Shown in pieces: positions 18,898 to 30,460 of a stretch of DNA of 64,000 nt. The notes beneath the pieces were generated by a model. It worked only from the letters and a program-made list of their open reading frames with translations, had not been told where the DNA came from and ran no database searches. Within the stretch, counting starts at the first letter, position 1, and each line of letters opens with the position of its first letter. The DNA is taken from contig JAGPNK010000020.1 in assembly GCA_020746835.1 (NCBI GenBank), positions 248,001 to 312,000 of the forward strand, read 5' to 3'. Source of the stretch: Stachybotrys elegans. Lineage: Eukaryota; Ascomycota; Sordariomycetes; Hypocreales; Stachybotryaceae. Made by a program: the position numbers and the translations under genes.

Positions 18898-21054
18898 TTA
18901 TCCTGTTTCGGAAATCGCACCTATTGCCATGATCCTGTTTTCATGCTGCTGATGATTAGTGAATGCAATTCCAGCGCAGCACAAGTGCATACCTGAGTCC
19001 AGTAGAGCCCATGTATCGTAGAACCTTCAACTAACGTTGTCGTCTCCAGAACGGAATTGGTGCAATCCGTTGCCCGCGGCAGCCACGCGAAGTGATACGT
19101 ATGTCCATGGTTAGTCGAAACCTAAGCCATGTTAGACAGAGCCAGTGCAGGATGTAGAAAATTACCTTAAATGACTCTAAGACCCCCGGCTCATAGTACC
19201 ACTTTACATCGTGGAGATATCGGCGAATACAAATTGTCAAAGAATCGACAACCTCCCCACCGGGGCCATCAATCTTGAAGTGCATGGTTCTGGCATAATC
19301 GGAAGGAGTACACCTTCCTAATTTGCGGCATTCTAGAGGGACATCCTCGCTGTTGTAGTGAAACTCGATAAACCTCGGACACCCTACATCGGTAGTGACT
19401 GAGATCCCGGTTAATGATCTGAGATGGATGCCGGCGGAACCGCCGAACAATGACCAACAGATGGGCTCGTATCTTTTCATGGCATTCTCTCTTGCCGTGA
19501 AACCGGACTCGTTCAGATTCAGGCCCGTCTCGGGGACCCGAGGATACCAGAATGCCGAATCGCGCAGAGTATTGTGACCCGGAGCAATGCAGCCGTGAGC
19601 TGCTAGGCTTACCATTTTGTAGCCCTACATTATCAGCAGCGAAATTAACTTCACATGAGGAAACCAAGCTTACATCGAATCCAGCTTCAATGTCAGCTAT
19701 AGGCTCGGCAAACCAAAGGCGTTTCGTCTTTGGAGCGTTATCGGGACATCCGATCCATGGTGACTCACCATCATTACCGAGAATACACTGGATGCCTTGT
19801 ATGCCTCTTGATCCAACGGCCAGTCGAAATCCAACCAGACTTGTGATGCCCAAAATGAGCTCCTGATCTGCCATGTATCCCAAACGAGCATCTTCACCTC
19901 GGCTAAAAATGAACCTGATTCCGGTGATGTACGTGATGTTCCCAGATTCTATAAGAGAGAATGCTAGTTGTGAGAGTTGATCCGGGGGCACGCATACGCG
20001 CCCTTCGTGGAATTGACGGCAGCCTCCGCCAAACCCTTGATACGGGTGGCTTGTCTCCGGCCGTATGTCTCCGGCCGCTTTCAGCCACCTCATGTCAGAG
20101 ACATCCGTAATGGAGCATGAGAGAGGTTGGATCCATTCTGAGCGTAGTAGTTCCTTGACCTCTTCGACCAATCGCCACACTCTCTCACGGTTTTTCATCC
20201 CCGGTGAGCCGTTGGCTGTGCGGCGGTACAACCATAACCAGTTGCACGCCATTCCCCAATCTTTGGACTCAAAAACCCACGAACGATCAGCATAGGGCCT
20301 GAATTTGGAGGCCCAGAACTGCTGCATGTAGAAGACCGGTTGGAATGATCGTAAAGCCAAGCGAGCGTTTAAGTAGTCGTTTGTAGGCAGGCAAAGTGCA
20401 ATATAGTTGATTACTTCCAGTGGAAAATCAGCAAAGATGCCAGCATTATTTGACATCGTCTTGGGGATATCTGGCGACGTAGGAGTGCTGTATGGAAGCT
20501 GCTGAATTTCTGGTACAACGTAGGGGTTAGAACTCGCAAAGGCAAGCTCTTGGTCGACGAAAAGGTCCTCCCAAGGATAGGAGTCGTCGTCCGCTGATAT
20601 GAGTCCCCCGAAATCGTGGTGCCAGGTAACGGAATCCAATCGAATTGAAAATGGTAGCGAGCGGCAGACTTCAAACAGACGTCTTTGGGGGATTTGTTCC
20701 GTGGAATATGCTTGCCCCAGAAGCGCCCAACAAGCTTCATGAAAAGGAAAGCCGTACCGGCCATCGACTGGCATCTGGCGAATAACTCCAATTGGCACAT
20801 TGGACTCCGAGGTATCCCAGCACGCCCCAGAGTCAAGAGGAGCTATCAAGTGAACAGCCCCGGGATCATCAACAAAGCCGACCCCCGTGACTGCGACTTC
20901 CTCTCCGACCGAATAGACTGACTTCTCTTAGCACTGGCAGGAGAGGAAGTGCACGGGACTTACGGATCCGAAACCTATTCCCCCAAGAGTCCGGACTGTC
21001 ATGATCACCGATAGCATATCCACAGAGGAAGCAAGAATGTACATGAGGACTCAT
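18898..21054 (-). CDS. Large F-box-like protein (DUF7600-type), intact copy
   Basis: Five exons on the minus strand: 20964..21054, 19674..20917, 19166..19624, 18993..19121, 18898..18945; introns of 46, 49, 44 and 47 nt, all phases agree, 656 aa. The N-terminus has a CxxC motif (HSCFLCGY), then a conserved fungal-specific region (HEACWALLG), an F-box-like segment near residues 200-260 (ADFPLEVINYIALCLPTNDYLNARLALRSF), WASKFRP, WLWLYRRTANG, and a C-terminal beta-rich domain (GIRFIFSRGEDARLGYMADQE, LTGISVTTDVGCPRFIEFHY, GPGGEVVDSLTICIR, STNHGHTYHF, HENRIMAIGAISETG). F-box proteins usually recruit substrates to SCF ubiquitin ligases; here that is inference from a weak F-box. A broken paralogue lies at 1..1373. 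The DUF label is from memory. Confidence 0.8.
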
Positions 21055-21925
21055 TAGGAAGATCCTACGCGATGGCGGGCGTATGGAGGAGCCGGGGCCT
21101 ACTACCCTCACCACCGATGGTGAGGGTAATAGACCCCTCCACGAGTCGAGGTTCTTATCGATTTTGCTAGATCAGTGCGTTCATTATGCAATAGTAGTGC
21201 AAATCATAGGATACAACGATAGCTAGTGGCTGGTATGGCTCGGTCAGGGCAGCAAAGGGCGCATTACTGTATTCGCTAAATCTAAAATATACTAGGTAGA
21301 ATAGAAGCAAGTCAGGTACATACGACCATACCTACCAGACAATACGGGGTCCCGTCCGCTCCCCCCTAGTCAAACTGGTAAGGGGCAGATTAGTAGTTGG
21401 GTCGGTGACGACCAGCGAACACCGGCTGTTGTATGTTTTTTGCCGTTGGTCCTAATGGTATCTTATTTTTTGTTTGCTGCCATTTTCCTGAGCATTTGCC
21501 GGCTTCGTTATCATGGTGGCTCCTTCACTTGTGGATGGTTCATGGCACTTGTAGTCGCTTACTGGTCCTTGTTCTCTTTGCTCGCTGGTTGTATGGCCTT
21601 TGTTTGCCGTCTTTGCTGTGTAGTTGGCTGTCGTTGCTGCCATGTTATCCATCATTTTCGAAGGAGCTGCGCGGCATCTTGTTAGGCTGCAATCCTCATT
21701 AGAAACGGGGGCCTCCGTACGGTCTGCATAATTGCATCGTTTCTATCAAAACCGGAATTCCTCACTTTCCAGGGAAATCTACCGTTCCCTTCCTGATTGG
21801 GCTTGAAATGGTTCATGTCATAGGCCTAAGCCTCGCGTACGCATTTGCAGTGGGGAGCAACACGTTACTCACCAAAGGTATGGGAGCGAGCAGCCACCGA
21901 CTTGTTGCCTCTCCACAAACACAGA
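21055..21925. other. Intergenic region with a 10-bp hairpin
   Basis: Divergent spacer between the F-box-like and APH-like genes. A perfect hairpin TACCCTCACC/GGTGAGGGTA with loop ACCGAT lies at 21103..21128, about 50-75 bp before the F-box gene start. No other coding feature supported; a hydrophobic frame near 21433..21702 shows no start context or homology. Confidence 0.45.
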
Positions 21926-23239
21926 ATGCCGTCCAACGCCAGCTCTACGTCTTCAGATCCGTTAGAGGACTTCGCTGCCGTTCTAGCTGTACTTCAGTTG
22001 GGTCAAATCCCTGTTGAAGCAGCCCGGCTTCGTGACGAGGCAAATCGAAGTGGCCAATGTCGGAATGAACTACCCATCGTCGGAAAGCCCCTCCATGGCT
22101 CGTTCAATATCCTCTACCCGATAGACTTCTCCGACGGAACTCGATGGCTTGTCAAAATCCCTATGGATGGAGTATCTGAAGAATGGGACGAGTCTTCTGC
22201 TGCCGCACTCGCCTCCGAAGCAATGACAATGCGGCTCATAAAACAGCATACATCCATCCCGGTTCCCGAGATTTATAGCTTCTCATCAACCCTCGACAAC
22301 CCCCTCGCGTGCCCTCATATCTTCATGTCTTTCATCCCGGGAATGCCATTGCAAGAACTTTGGTTCAACCCCGACCTCTCGGAATCCGAGCTCCATCTTT
22401 CCCGTACCCAAGTCCTGGAAGAAATTGCTGCAGCTATGGTACAACTCGACCGATTTTCCTTCCCACTTGGTGGCCAAATTCTCTTTAATGGTGGACAACC
22501 TGTAGGTGTCGGACCCTGTCGCGAGGGCCACGATGAACAGGGCTTTGAGGCAGGCCCTTTCAAAACCTCGAGGGACTTCTACACTTGCATCATGGATAAG
22601 CACCCGGCTGCCTCCTTGGATCGCGATCCGCACACTTTATCCCTTTTGATCGGGCAAGAAAGGCTCCTACGTCTTTTTATCGATTGCATCGCAGAGATGG
22701 ATTTCAGTCAAGACAATGGGTTTGTTCTGACACATCCTGATTTCGATCTCCAGAATTTTATTGTATCAACTGATGGTCATCTTATGGGAGTCATCGACTG
22801 GGATGACGTTGGAGTCTGGCCGAAGTCCCTCGGAAATAGGCGATATCCCGGCTGGTTAACACGGGATTGGGACCCGGCACTGTATGGCTACGCAGATGGA
22901 GATACCCCTCCTGATGGGCAGCGAGAGGACCCCCCCGCTACACTGGCGCTATGTCGAAAGGCCTATCGCGAAGCAATGAGTCGTATCTCCCAATCAGGCA
23001 CGCTTGAGACAAGTGTAACACTCATTACTGAGAATATCTCGATCGCAGCTAAGGATACTGGGTTTCGTTATCCCATCTTGAGGAAGATTGTCCAAGAGAT
23101 TGCATTGACCGTTGAGACGCCCTCTGATATAGAGGCATATGACGTCTGCCTCGATCTGGGCAAGGATATGCTTGACAACGGGTTGCGGGAGACACTGCGA
23201 AAGGGGTTTATAAAGTTACTCCATGACGAGTCGTTGTAG
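21926..23239 (+). CDS. APH-family (aminoglycoside phosphotransferase-like) protein
   Basis: Single exon, 437 aa from the ATG at 21926 (MPSNASSTSS); the frame extends 27 codons upstream without conservation. Kinase-like fold of the APH/choline kinase group: nucleotide-binding Lys77 in RWLVKIP, a Glu in SEAMTMRLI (about 98), the catalytic loop HPDFDLQN at 260-267 (the family HxDxxxxN, catalytic Asp262) and the metal-binding IDWDD at 280-284 (DFG equivalent). So the catalytic residues look intact. Phosphate acceptor unknown: this group in fungi is large and mostly untested, and drug resistance should not be assumed. It stands divergent from the F-box-like gene and next to a truncated relative at 15036..15735. 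Confidence 0.85.
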   Translation: MPSNASSTSSDPLEDFAAVLAVLQLGQIPVEAARLRDEANRSGQCRNELPIVGKPLHGSFNILYPIDFSDGTRWLVKIPMDGVSEEWDESSAAALASEAMTMRLIKQHTSIPVPEIYSFSSTLDNPLACPHIFMSFIPGMPLQELWFNPDLSESELHLSRTQVLEEIAAAMVQLDRFSFPLGGQILFNGGQPVGVGPCREGHDEQGFEAGPFKTSRDFYTCIMDKHPAASLDRDPHTLSLLIGQERLLRLFIDCIAEMDFSQDNGFVLTHPDFDLQNFIVSTDGHLMGVIDWDDVGVWPKSLGNRRYPGWLTRDWDPALYGYADGDTPPDGQREDPPATLALCRKAYREAMSRISQSGTLETSVTLITENISIAAKDTGFRYPILRKIVQEIALTVETPSDIEAYDVCLDLGKDMLDNGLRETLRKGFIKLLHDESL

Positions 23240-26200
23240 ATTTCCCTTAGCCTGGTCAATCAAGAAGCGGAGAGGAAGTGAATAACAGTTGTTCTACATT
23301 ATTTGGCCCAGCTTTGGCTACTAACAATCAGCCAAGAAGACATGTCAGACACAGCTTCTTGCAAGCAGCCCAGAGCAACCGGAGTGGGAGCGGGGTTTTT
23401 TTTTTTTTGTCTACCGCCCCAGCGAAGATGCCAGCGATTGAATGATTGAATGGATCCCTCTCGCTCTCGGGTACCGCAAACCTTTGCCAATTAAGCATTG
23501 TGGTCTGGGCCCCAGTTGCCACGGATCATGCGGGGCCCGTCCGGTTCGTGGTGGCACTTGTTCTTCTCACTTGCCGGAGGTGTGCCAGGTCGATGAGGCC
23601 GTAACTTCCCACTCCTAGCTCGCGGAAGCCGAAGACTCTTCCCGCTGTCGTGTCACAGCAAGTGGAGCGGTGCCAAGGCCCGCCTTGACCAGATGAACAT
23701 GGCATGACGGAACTGTAGGCGAGGCCTCGATTCAAACAGCTCTTGTCTCACACGTCGCACAAAGAAAAGTTTTTTTTTTTTTTCAAGGTACTCCGTACCA
23801 CCTCAGGGGAGAAATGGGCACCGTAGCTGCGTCAAGTATCCCGGTCCGTTGCCCCCACGAGTCAGTTGTTCTCGGCTTTTCGAGGCCACACGCTGGTTAG
23901 CGGTAGGAAGAAGAAAGGTTGGCTAGAACATTATGACGCCAAATTCTGGAATGCCTTCTGGAAGCGATTCAAGTATGAAGCGGTGAAGCCTCCAACCCCT
24001 GCGTGCTCGACTCGTCGGTCAATGGCCATGCTCGGTGAAACCATCCGTTGTTGATATCGTCGTTGTTATTATGGTGGATTCGTCGGAACTGGCTGAGGCT
24101 TTTGATTCGATAAGAATATTCCGTTTGACCCGTGCCACAAGCCCGGTACCAGACCAGCAAACATCGAGATACATTTAGCCGTCGGTGACGGCAGGCATCT
24201 GGGCCATCCGGTTCGCTGGCTTGGCGTCGCCGACCTGGACCCCCTGCGTCTCCAAGGCTTCCATTAGTTCCATAGCCGTAATGCCAGTGGAGAGGCTCAG
24301 GACCACAGTGGGCATTGCCAGAAACGACAGGTGGGTGCTGTCAATGCCGCCCGTCTATGGCACTACGACAGGCCGTGCCTCCGTCTCTACTGCATCCGAT
24401 TAGTGGGTAGCCAGGACCGTAGTTCCGGGAAATTGTCCCCTCTTGCTTGTCGTGGATCGGCCACGACGGGGAACCTGTCGTCTAACTACACAGGGATCCT
24501 AAAATGAAGCCGTCTACCGGAACAGCATCCGGATTGGTTCACGGGCCCTCAGGAGGGCCTGTCCCGACTTTTTGCTCTCGTTTGTCGACCTTTGCCAGCT
24601 TCCACCTGTCTTCTCTCTTCCCCCTGCCCGCCTGCTCCGAGATGTAACGGGCAGGGTTGTCCACATGGGATCCCACAAAACTGCGGTTTCGGGGTGAGGG
24701 TCGTTGCTTTTTCGAAGCAAAAGAAGACGGCCAAACCCCTGTCAGTCTGTTTGTTGTTTGTGGGTATCCAGGTACCGAATATTCGAAGCAAGGGAGGCCC
24801 TTCCACAAGCCTACCTCTCCCTAGCTCCCTGAGAATGTGACACCTTGCCCGAGTTGAGTCATCCCTTTCCGCTTCTCATGTTGTTGTCGCTGCACGCTTA
24901 TCTCAATATAGCCAGGGAATGTACCCGAGCACTGAGGCTCATGATTCAACCCCGGCAATTGGTGGGCTGACCTGATAGACCCAGAATAGGGAGACGGGTG
25001 AAGAAGGCCAGGGAGAAAACAAGCGAAACCCGTACGCTAATCATGACATGTCATTGTCGCCATGCTGGAGCGCAGCTATGAGCTGTCCACCCTGTCCCTA
25101 GCCGTTTCTTATGCTGCAAGCCAGTTGTTCGCAAAAGTTTTTCACACCGCCAAGCTGTCTCCTCCCGGTGCCGTCTGGTGTTTCGGCCCAATGACGGCTG
25201 GTAACAGATATGCCCAAAGCAAAGGCCACGCCGTGACGATATGCCGTCACCCGTGGCTTGCTTCTAGAAACATCGGCAGCTGGCATGAGTCGAGTTTGTG
25301 AATAATGGCACAACCATGTTACCATGCCCCTTTTGGCGGGACGGCATGGCTTGTTGGCAGTCAAACAAGACCTCCTCCCATCGGCCAACCACGGTCCGTT
25401 GATCTCAGGAGGTAGTGCATCCGCCAAACAAGCAATTTGCCGTCTCGGACAAAGTCTCTCTTCACCGGATGCCCTTCACCGGCCCCATTTGTCTCGCAAA
25501 CCTATCAGCGCTGCTATCTCAAATTGTGCCGCGTGTCAGCGTGTAGGGCAAGCCCCCCTTGTCCACCTTAGAGGAAGATGCAGGCCAGGGAGTAGAGAGA
25601 ACAAGAAAGTCAAAAAAAGGAAAAACACATGGATGGGCTAGTTACCTGGCTACCTCAAGCACAGGGGCCCAAATCTCAGGGGTATTACTGACCGCCATAG
25701 CATGGGTAGACCGCAATATCGGAACCGGTCAGACAGCAAACCCACGCACGCCGTTCCCTAGCATTAAGAATTTTCGTCGGTTGATTTAAATTTCGACATC
25801 GCCGTCTCGACTTCGCACTCTTCATCTCTCTCCATCCGCCAGAAACATCTCCCTCCACACAGTCGCTCTTGTGCAGATCGCCGGCCAGGCTTCTCCGATT
25901 CTACCACACCCACACTTCTTTCGCCCTATCAGCCAACAGTCAGTCAGCTGTCAACATGCCTCGGGGACCCTATGACACAACTGGTGTGGTGAAGCCTAGC
26001 GCACCGAAACCCCCACGCAAATGATCACATACATGTCATCGACGTCTGGATCGATATTTTCTCCTTCGTGTTGCATCGGAAGATGCTTGCACCAACTAGG
26101 TACGCGCGTGTTCCATCTTGGCCCGGCGTACAGGCCATCGTCAAAAACACTCACTAACCCTCCCCAGATGATCAGCCGCCGTGCTGCGACAAGAAAGACC

Positions 26201-28400
26201 TTGTGCTCGGGCACCGAACGGACCGTTAATGCTTGGGAGTTTGGATGTGTGTTTCAGGGCTCTTGTGACGAAATGGAAATAGACGGCGAACGGTTAAGGA
26301 AAAGGGAATTTCTGGGCAATGGCGGACCAGAAACAGGGTTATAGACTTGATCATTCGCATAAGCTCCAGGGCTGAACAATAATATTCTTTTTGTCTTTCC
26401 AGCAACAATGAGCATTCCATGTTGGCAATCATCACCACAGTGCAAGCAGTGTTGTGGCGTTGGGGAGCGAATAGAAGACAAGGGACAACTAGTCACTCGC
26501 AACAATGTTCTGGATATGGAAGGGAAGAAGGTGAGTGGGAAGCCATGATGGGAGCATAGACGGGCAGAGAAGAGCTTCGAAGAGATGAAATACGTGTATA
26601 TTGAGACGTTCCGATCATTTGGGACAGCGAGAGAGGGCAAAGGTTGGCTTTCTCTGCCTCTTCGGCTTCGATCTAGGTGACCCGTTGGGATACCTGTCAA
26701 TAGCCCAGCCATTTGACTCCTGGATACTTGTTGCATATACCCGAAACAGCCGTAGTCAGAGTCCTCGACAGCATCGTGCTCGCTCCATTTGGCGTACGTC
26801 AGGGTCGAGATATGGGCGAGGCTTGGAATGTTCGGTCGTACGGCTTGGTGATCATGGCCAACGGCATATGGCACCTTCTGGCTCGTAGGTGTGGATTCGA
26901 GTGCAGATAGTAGGACGAGAGGGGGGCGAGGAAGAGTGCTTGGGAGCGCGAGTCTGGGTGTTTCTATCTTTATGCTCATGCGGGCCGGGTAGGCAGGCCA
27001 AGCGATCTGACCTGCCGGCTCATCTGTCACGTTACATGTCTCATGCAAAGCTGGATCGTGTGATGGTCGTCGGCCTATAGCAAGCAGTCAGCAATATATA
27101 GCACACCCAGTCGGTCCAGAAGGCCGTGGCCATCCCAAACACGAGGTTGGGGCCGGAACAAGCATGAAAGGCCAGATTTGGTAGGTCGAGGAGAACCATC
27201 CCATCCACTCATCCCCACATGCCTGGCTACTAGATTCATCGTAGGGCTGAGAGGCAGACGGGCCAGGTCTCCAGCAACCTTGGACATGAGACCAGTGAGA
27301 AAGAGGCCAACGGGGCACAATGAGCTTTTCGACTTAGCTGCTTGACCCAACGCTTAGTACCTGACATGTAAGGTGTTGAAGTTGGCGGGTCGGATGGCAT
27401 ATAGGGTAGGCGAGTGGCTGGGCAGGCCACCATGAATACCAGTCCTCAGGACTTCTTCTGTAGCAACCTAGGACTTCAGACCTTTCTGATAGCTATTGTA
27501 GGTCATGCATATTAAACCCAGGTAAGAACTTTATTGTCGATCTAGGTTTAGACAGATTTCTGCAAGGTATGTGACATCAACGCCTTGGGTAACATCAGCC
27601 GCATAGCAGCTGGGCATGCAGTAGGATGAGGTGACAGTACTAAGGTCAGCCAGTACCTTAGTAGTTCAGTACATAAGCAGACCAAACGACTTAGGTAGAC
27701 TGCTCAACTACCTATTGATCTCACACATCGCATTCTCCTACCGCCCCCCCCAGTATCTTCGATTCGTATTCCTGTACTCCGTACCAGTCAGACATTTTAC
27801 TTGTTGTCCTTCGGCGAACAAGTGGTAAGCCACAGCACCAGCCACGACATGTGGCTCGTTATCTACTCCAGTACCTCAAATCATCCAACTCCTCCAAGGA
27901 ACCAGGAAACATGGGTGGCCGGGTCGGTCGTCTTTGGGCAGGTCGCAACCCCCGCCTCCATACTGGATATTGTTGTTGCCGTGCCCACGGAGTAATCAGT
28001 CAGACCATGAGCGGTTTGCATCAGTTGATCAGGCTTGCAGCACGGCGTGCATCCGACAGCCAACATCGCAGCCCGAGTCCCGCCAGCTTGCATTAGCCCG
28101 ACGAACCACGGCACAACCCTTGCTATCGTGACAATCCTGTCATATCCCGACGTGCTGCCATTGGGCCGTCTTGGAGATAGGCATGGAGTCAACCACCGCG
28201 GGGTCTCCTTGGCCACGCACGATGCCGGTTCGTGCATTGGACAACAAAGCATTGGTGAGGCGAACATGCCGTCCAGCCTCCCCGGACATGGTTGTGTTGG
28301 TCACCGCTACATGAGACCCTGTCTCCACCATGGCCGAGGGACAGCGAAAGAGGAGATTCGGCGGATCAGGCGGTATCGAGGGTGGTGAGCTGAGGGGGCC
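23240..28400. other. 5-kb region with no supported gene
   Basis: Open frames are short and show no domain, no consistent splice pattern and no family match by eye. Features seen: poly-T/poly-A runs near 23396 and 23770, a CT-rich leader-like stretch ending at an ATG at 25956, and a hairpin TACTAAGGT/ACCTTAGTA at 27638..27663. The 264-codon minus-strand frame at 26254..27048 looks like chance. Confidence 0.4.
25956..26024 (+). CDS. Possible 22-codon micro-ORF behind a leader-like sequence
   Basis: The ATG at 25956 follows about 150 bp of CT-rich sequence typical of a fungal 5' leader (ends CAGCTGTCAACATG) and opens MPRGPYDTTGVVKPSAPKPP, then stops at TGA. It could be a short peptide, the first exon of a spliced gene (a donor-like GTGTGG follows ACAACTG, and CCCCAG ends at 26166), or nothing. 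No family recognised. Confidence 0.2.
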   Translation: MPRGPYDTTGVVKPSAPKPPRK

Positions 28401-28407
28401 TATAAAA
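28401..28407 (+). promoter_or_regulatory. TATA box of the P450 gene
   Basis: TATAAAA, 154 bp before the P450 ATG at 28561, within an otherwise GC-rich stretch. Consistent with a TATA-driven, possibly inducible gene. Confidence 0.5.
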
Positions 28408-28560
28408 CCAGCCGCCAGCCAGCGCTGTTTGCAATGTTTTCTTCTTTCCTCTTCACCGTCGGTGGCTTCGGCCTCGGCTAGTGATAAGATCATCGACGTC
28501 AACTTTCCCCCCTCGGCGCGTTGCTCCCTGTGAGCAACTAAATATAAACCAGGACCAGCA

Positions 28561-30460
28561 ATGGCAGCCCGGGATCTCGTGGCTGCCATGACCCCTTCGT
28601 GGGAGCAGGCCATCTACCTATTCCTGGGTATTTGGTCGGTCTGGTTCGTCGGCTTGTCGATCCAGAGGTTGTGGCTGAGCCCTCTCGCCCACATCCCCGG
28701 TCCCAAGCTGGCAGCCTTGACCCGGCTCTACGAACTCTACTACGATATCATTCTCGGTGGACAGTACACGTTCAAGATCAGCGATTTACACCAGAAGTAT
28801 GGGCCTGTCGTCCGCATCTCCCCCTCGGAAGTGCACGTCAAGGCACATGACTTTCACTCGGAACTCTACGCCAGCCCTATTCGCCCCCGGGCCACGTGGA
28901 ACTTCTGGACAAGACAGGTTTGTGCTATCACACCATCATAGTAATACTCATCAGCTAACTTGCTCCCAGTTTGGTGCCCCTTGTAAGCTTTGGACCCTCT
29001 ATCCTCTCTCTAGCACCTCTGACCGTACCATGCAGACAACGACCTCGCTACCATCGATCATAATCACCACGAGCTTCGTCGAAACACCCCCAACAACTTC
29101 TCCTCGAACCAGCAGGCCTGCAACTTGCAGTCTGTAATCGAGGAGCGGGTCGATGCATTGCTTCATGCCTTTGCTAGGTACAGCAACGATGTACCTGGCG
29201 TGCCGCTGAATCTAATGTATCCGTTCTCGGCGTTTGCAAATGGTATGTACATGAGCTGTTGTTACAAGCCTGACTCAGCTAACACGTTTGCCATAGATGT
29301 CATCAACGAATACGCTTTCGCACGAAGCGACCGCCTTAGTAGGGAAACCGGCTTTCGGATCCTGGCAATGTTGGGCTAACCTTTGGCAGTTGAGAAGTCG
29401 GACTTTGGAGCCCAAGTAACGGACAGCTTGTTGATGGGAACCCGCATGGGGCCCATCGTCAAGCATGCCAACTGGGCGCTCACCTTTGTCAACATTCTTC
29501 CGGAATCCCTCTCGGGTCGACTTGCACCCGGCTGGAGTGGATTCCTCAAGATGCAACACGACATTCTCGCCCAGATTCAAGAGATCAAGGCGTCCGAAAA
29601 GACGGAGAAGTGGCGGCTCTATATTGACCACCCGACAATCTTTCATGAGCTGCTCTCCTCCGCCGAGCTGCCCCCTGAGGAAAAGACGTCAGCGAGGCTT
29701 GCCCAAGAAGGCCAGATCCTCCTCCAAGGAGGGACCCTGACCACGTCTTGGACAATTTCGCTGGCGGCCTTTCACCTCGTGAACAAACCATCAACTCTTC
29801 GCAAGCTGCGGGATGAGCTGTTCGCTGCCTTCCCAGACCCAGCTGAGGCAATGCCTCTGGCCAAACTAGAGAATTTGCCTTATCTGCGGGCCGTTGTCAA
29901 GGAATCACTGAGACACGGCATTGGGACCAGCGGACGACTCGCCCGTATCTCCCCCGACGAAACTCTCGTGTACGAAGATGCTGAATCAGGCAAGGAATGG
30001 ACCTTCCGGCCTGGCACAGTGATCAGCATGAGCCCCTATATGACCGTTATGGACAAGTCCATCTTCGATGATCCTCTAGGTTTCCACCCGGAGCGATGGC
30101 TCGAGGAGGGCGAAACCCTAGACAAATACCTTGATATATGGGGAGGCGGCACTCGAGGCTGCCTCGGAAGATCTCTCGCATATGCAGAGCTCTACCTCAT
30201 GCTCGCGAAACTGTTTCGCCGTTGGGGAGGTGCTGGCGTTGTTGATGGTAGTAACGAAGGTGACCGAAGACTTGGAGACGTCGGCTACTTGAAAATATTC
30301 GAGACGACGACCCGAGACTGCGAGATGGCCTCCAACCATTTCATTCCCATCTCGCACAAGGTAAGCTGCCTTTCCTCCCGGGTGTTGGCGCGTATGAGGT
30401 GTGCTGACCACGATGCTACAGGGCAGCAAAGGATTACGGTTCCTCCTCGAAGCTTGCTAG
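28561..30460 (+). CDS. Cytochrome P450 monooxygenase (CYP58/Tri4-like group)
   Basis: Six exons: 28561..28917, 28970..28982, 29036..29242, 29297..29338, 29390..30360, 30422..30460; phases agree, 542 aa. N-terminal membrane anchor (AIYLFLGIWSVWFVGLSI) and proline hinge (HIPGPKLAALTRLYELYYD). Motifs: I-helix GGTLTTSW, ExxR as ESLR, HPERW, and heme-binding WGGGTRGCLG, where Trp replaces the usual leading Phe of FxxGxRxCxG. The block ESLRHGIGTSGRLARISPDE and AYAELYLMLAKLFRRWG resembles trichodiene-oxygenase-type fungal P450s. Exon 2 is only 13 nt. Substrate unknown: no terpene cyclase, PKS or NRPS gene is visible nearby. An MFS gene follows on the same strand about 1.1 kb downstream, which may be coincidence. 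Confidence 0.93.

Noticed and set aside
21433..21702. Hydrophobic plus-strand frame, possible membrane protein
   Set aside because: Composition follows a T-rich stretch; no conserved motif and no support in the other frames.
21926..23239. Antibiotic resistance gene
   Set aside because: APH fold is present, but fungal members of this family are numerous and their substrates are unknown; resistance is not implied.
26254..27048. 264-codon minus-strand frame
   Set aside because: No recognisable domain, no codon bias and no promoter or splice pattern; likely chance.
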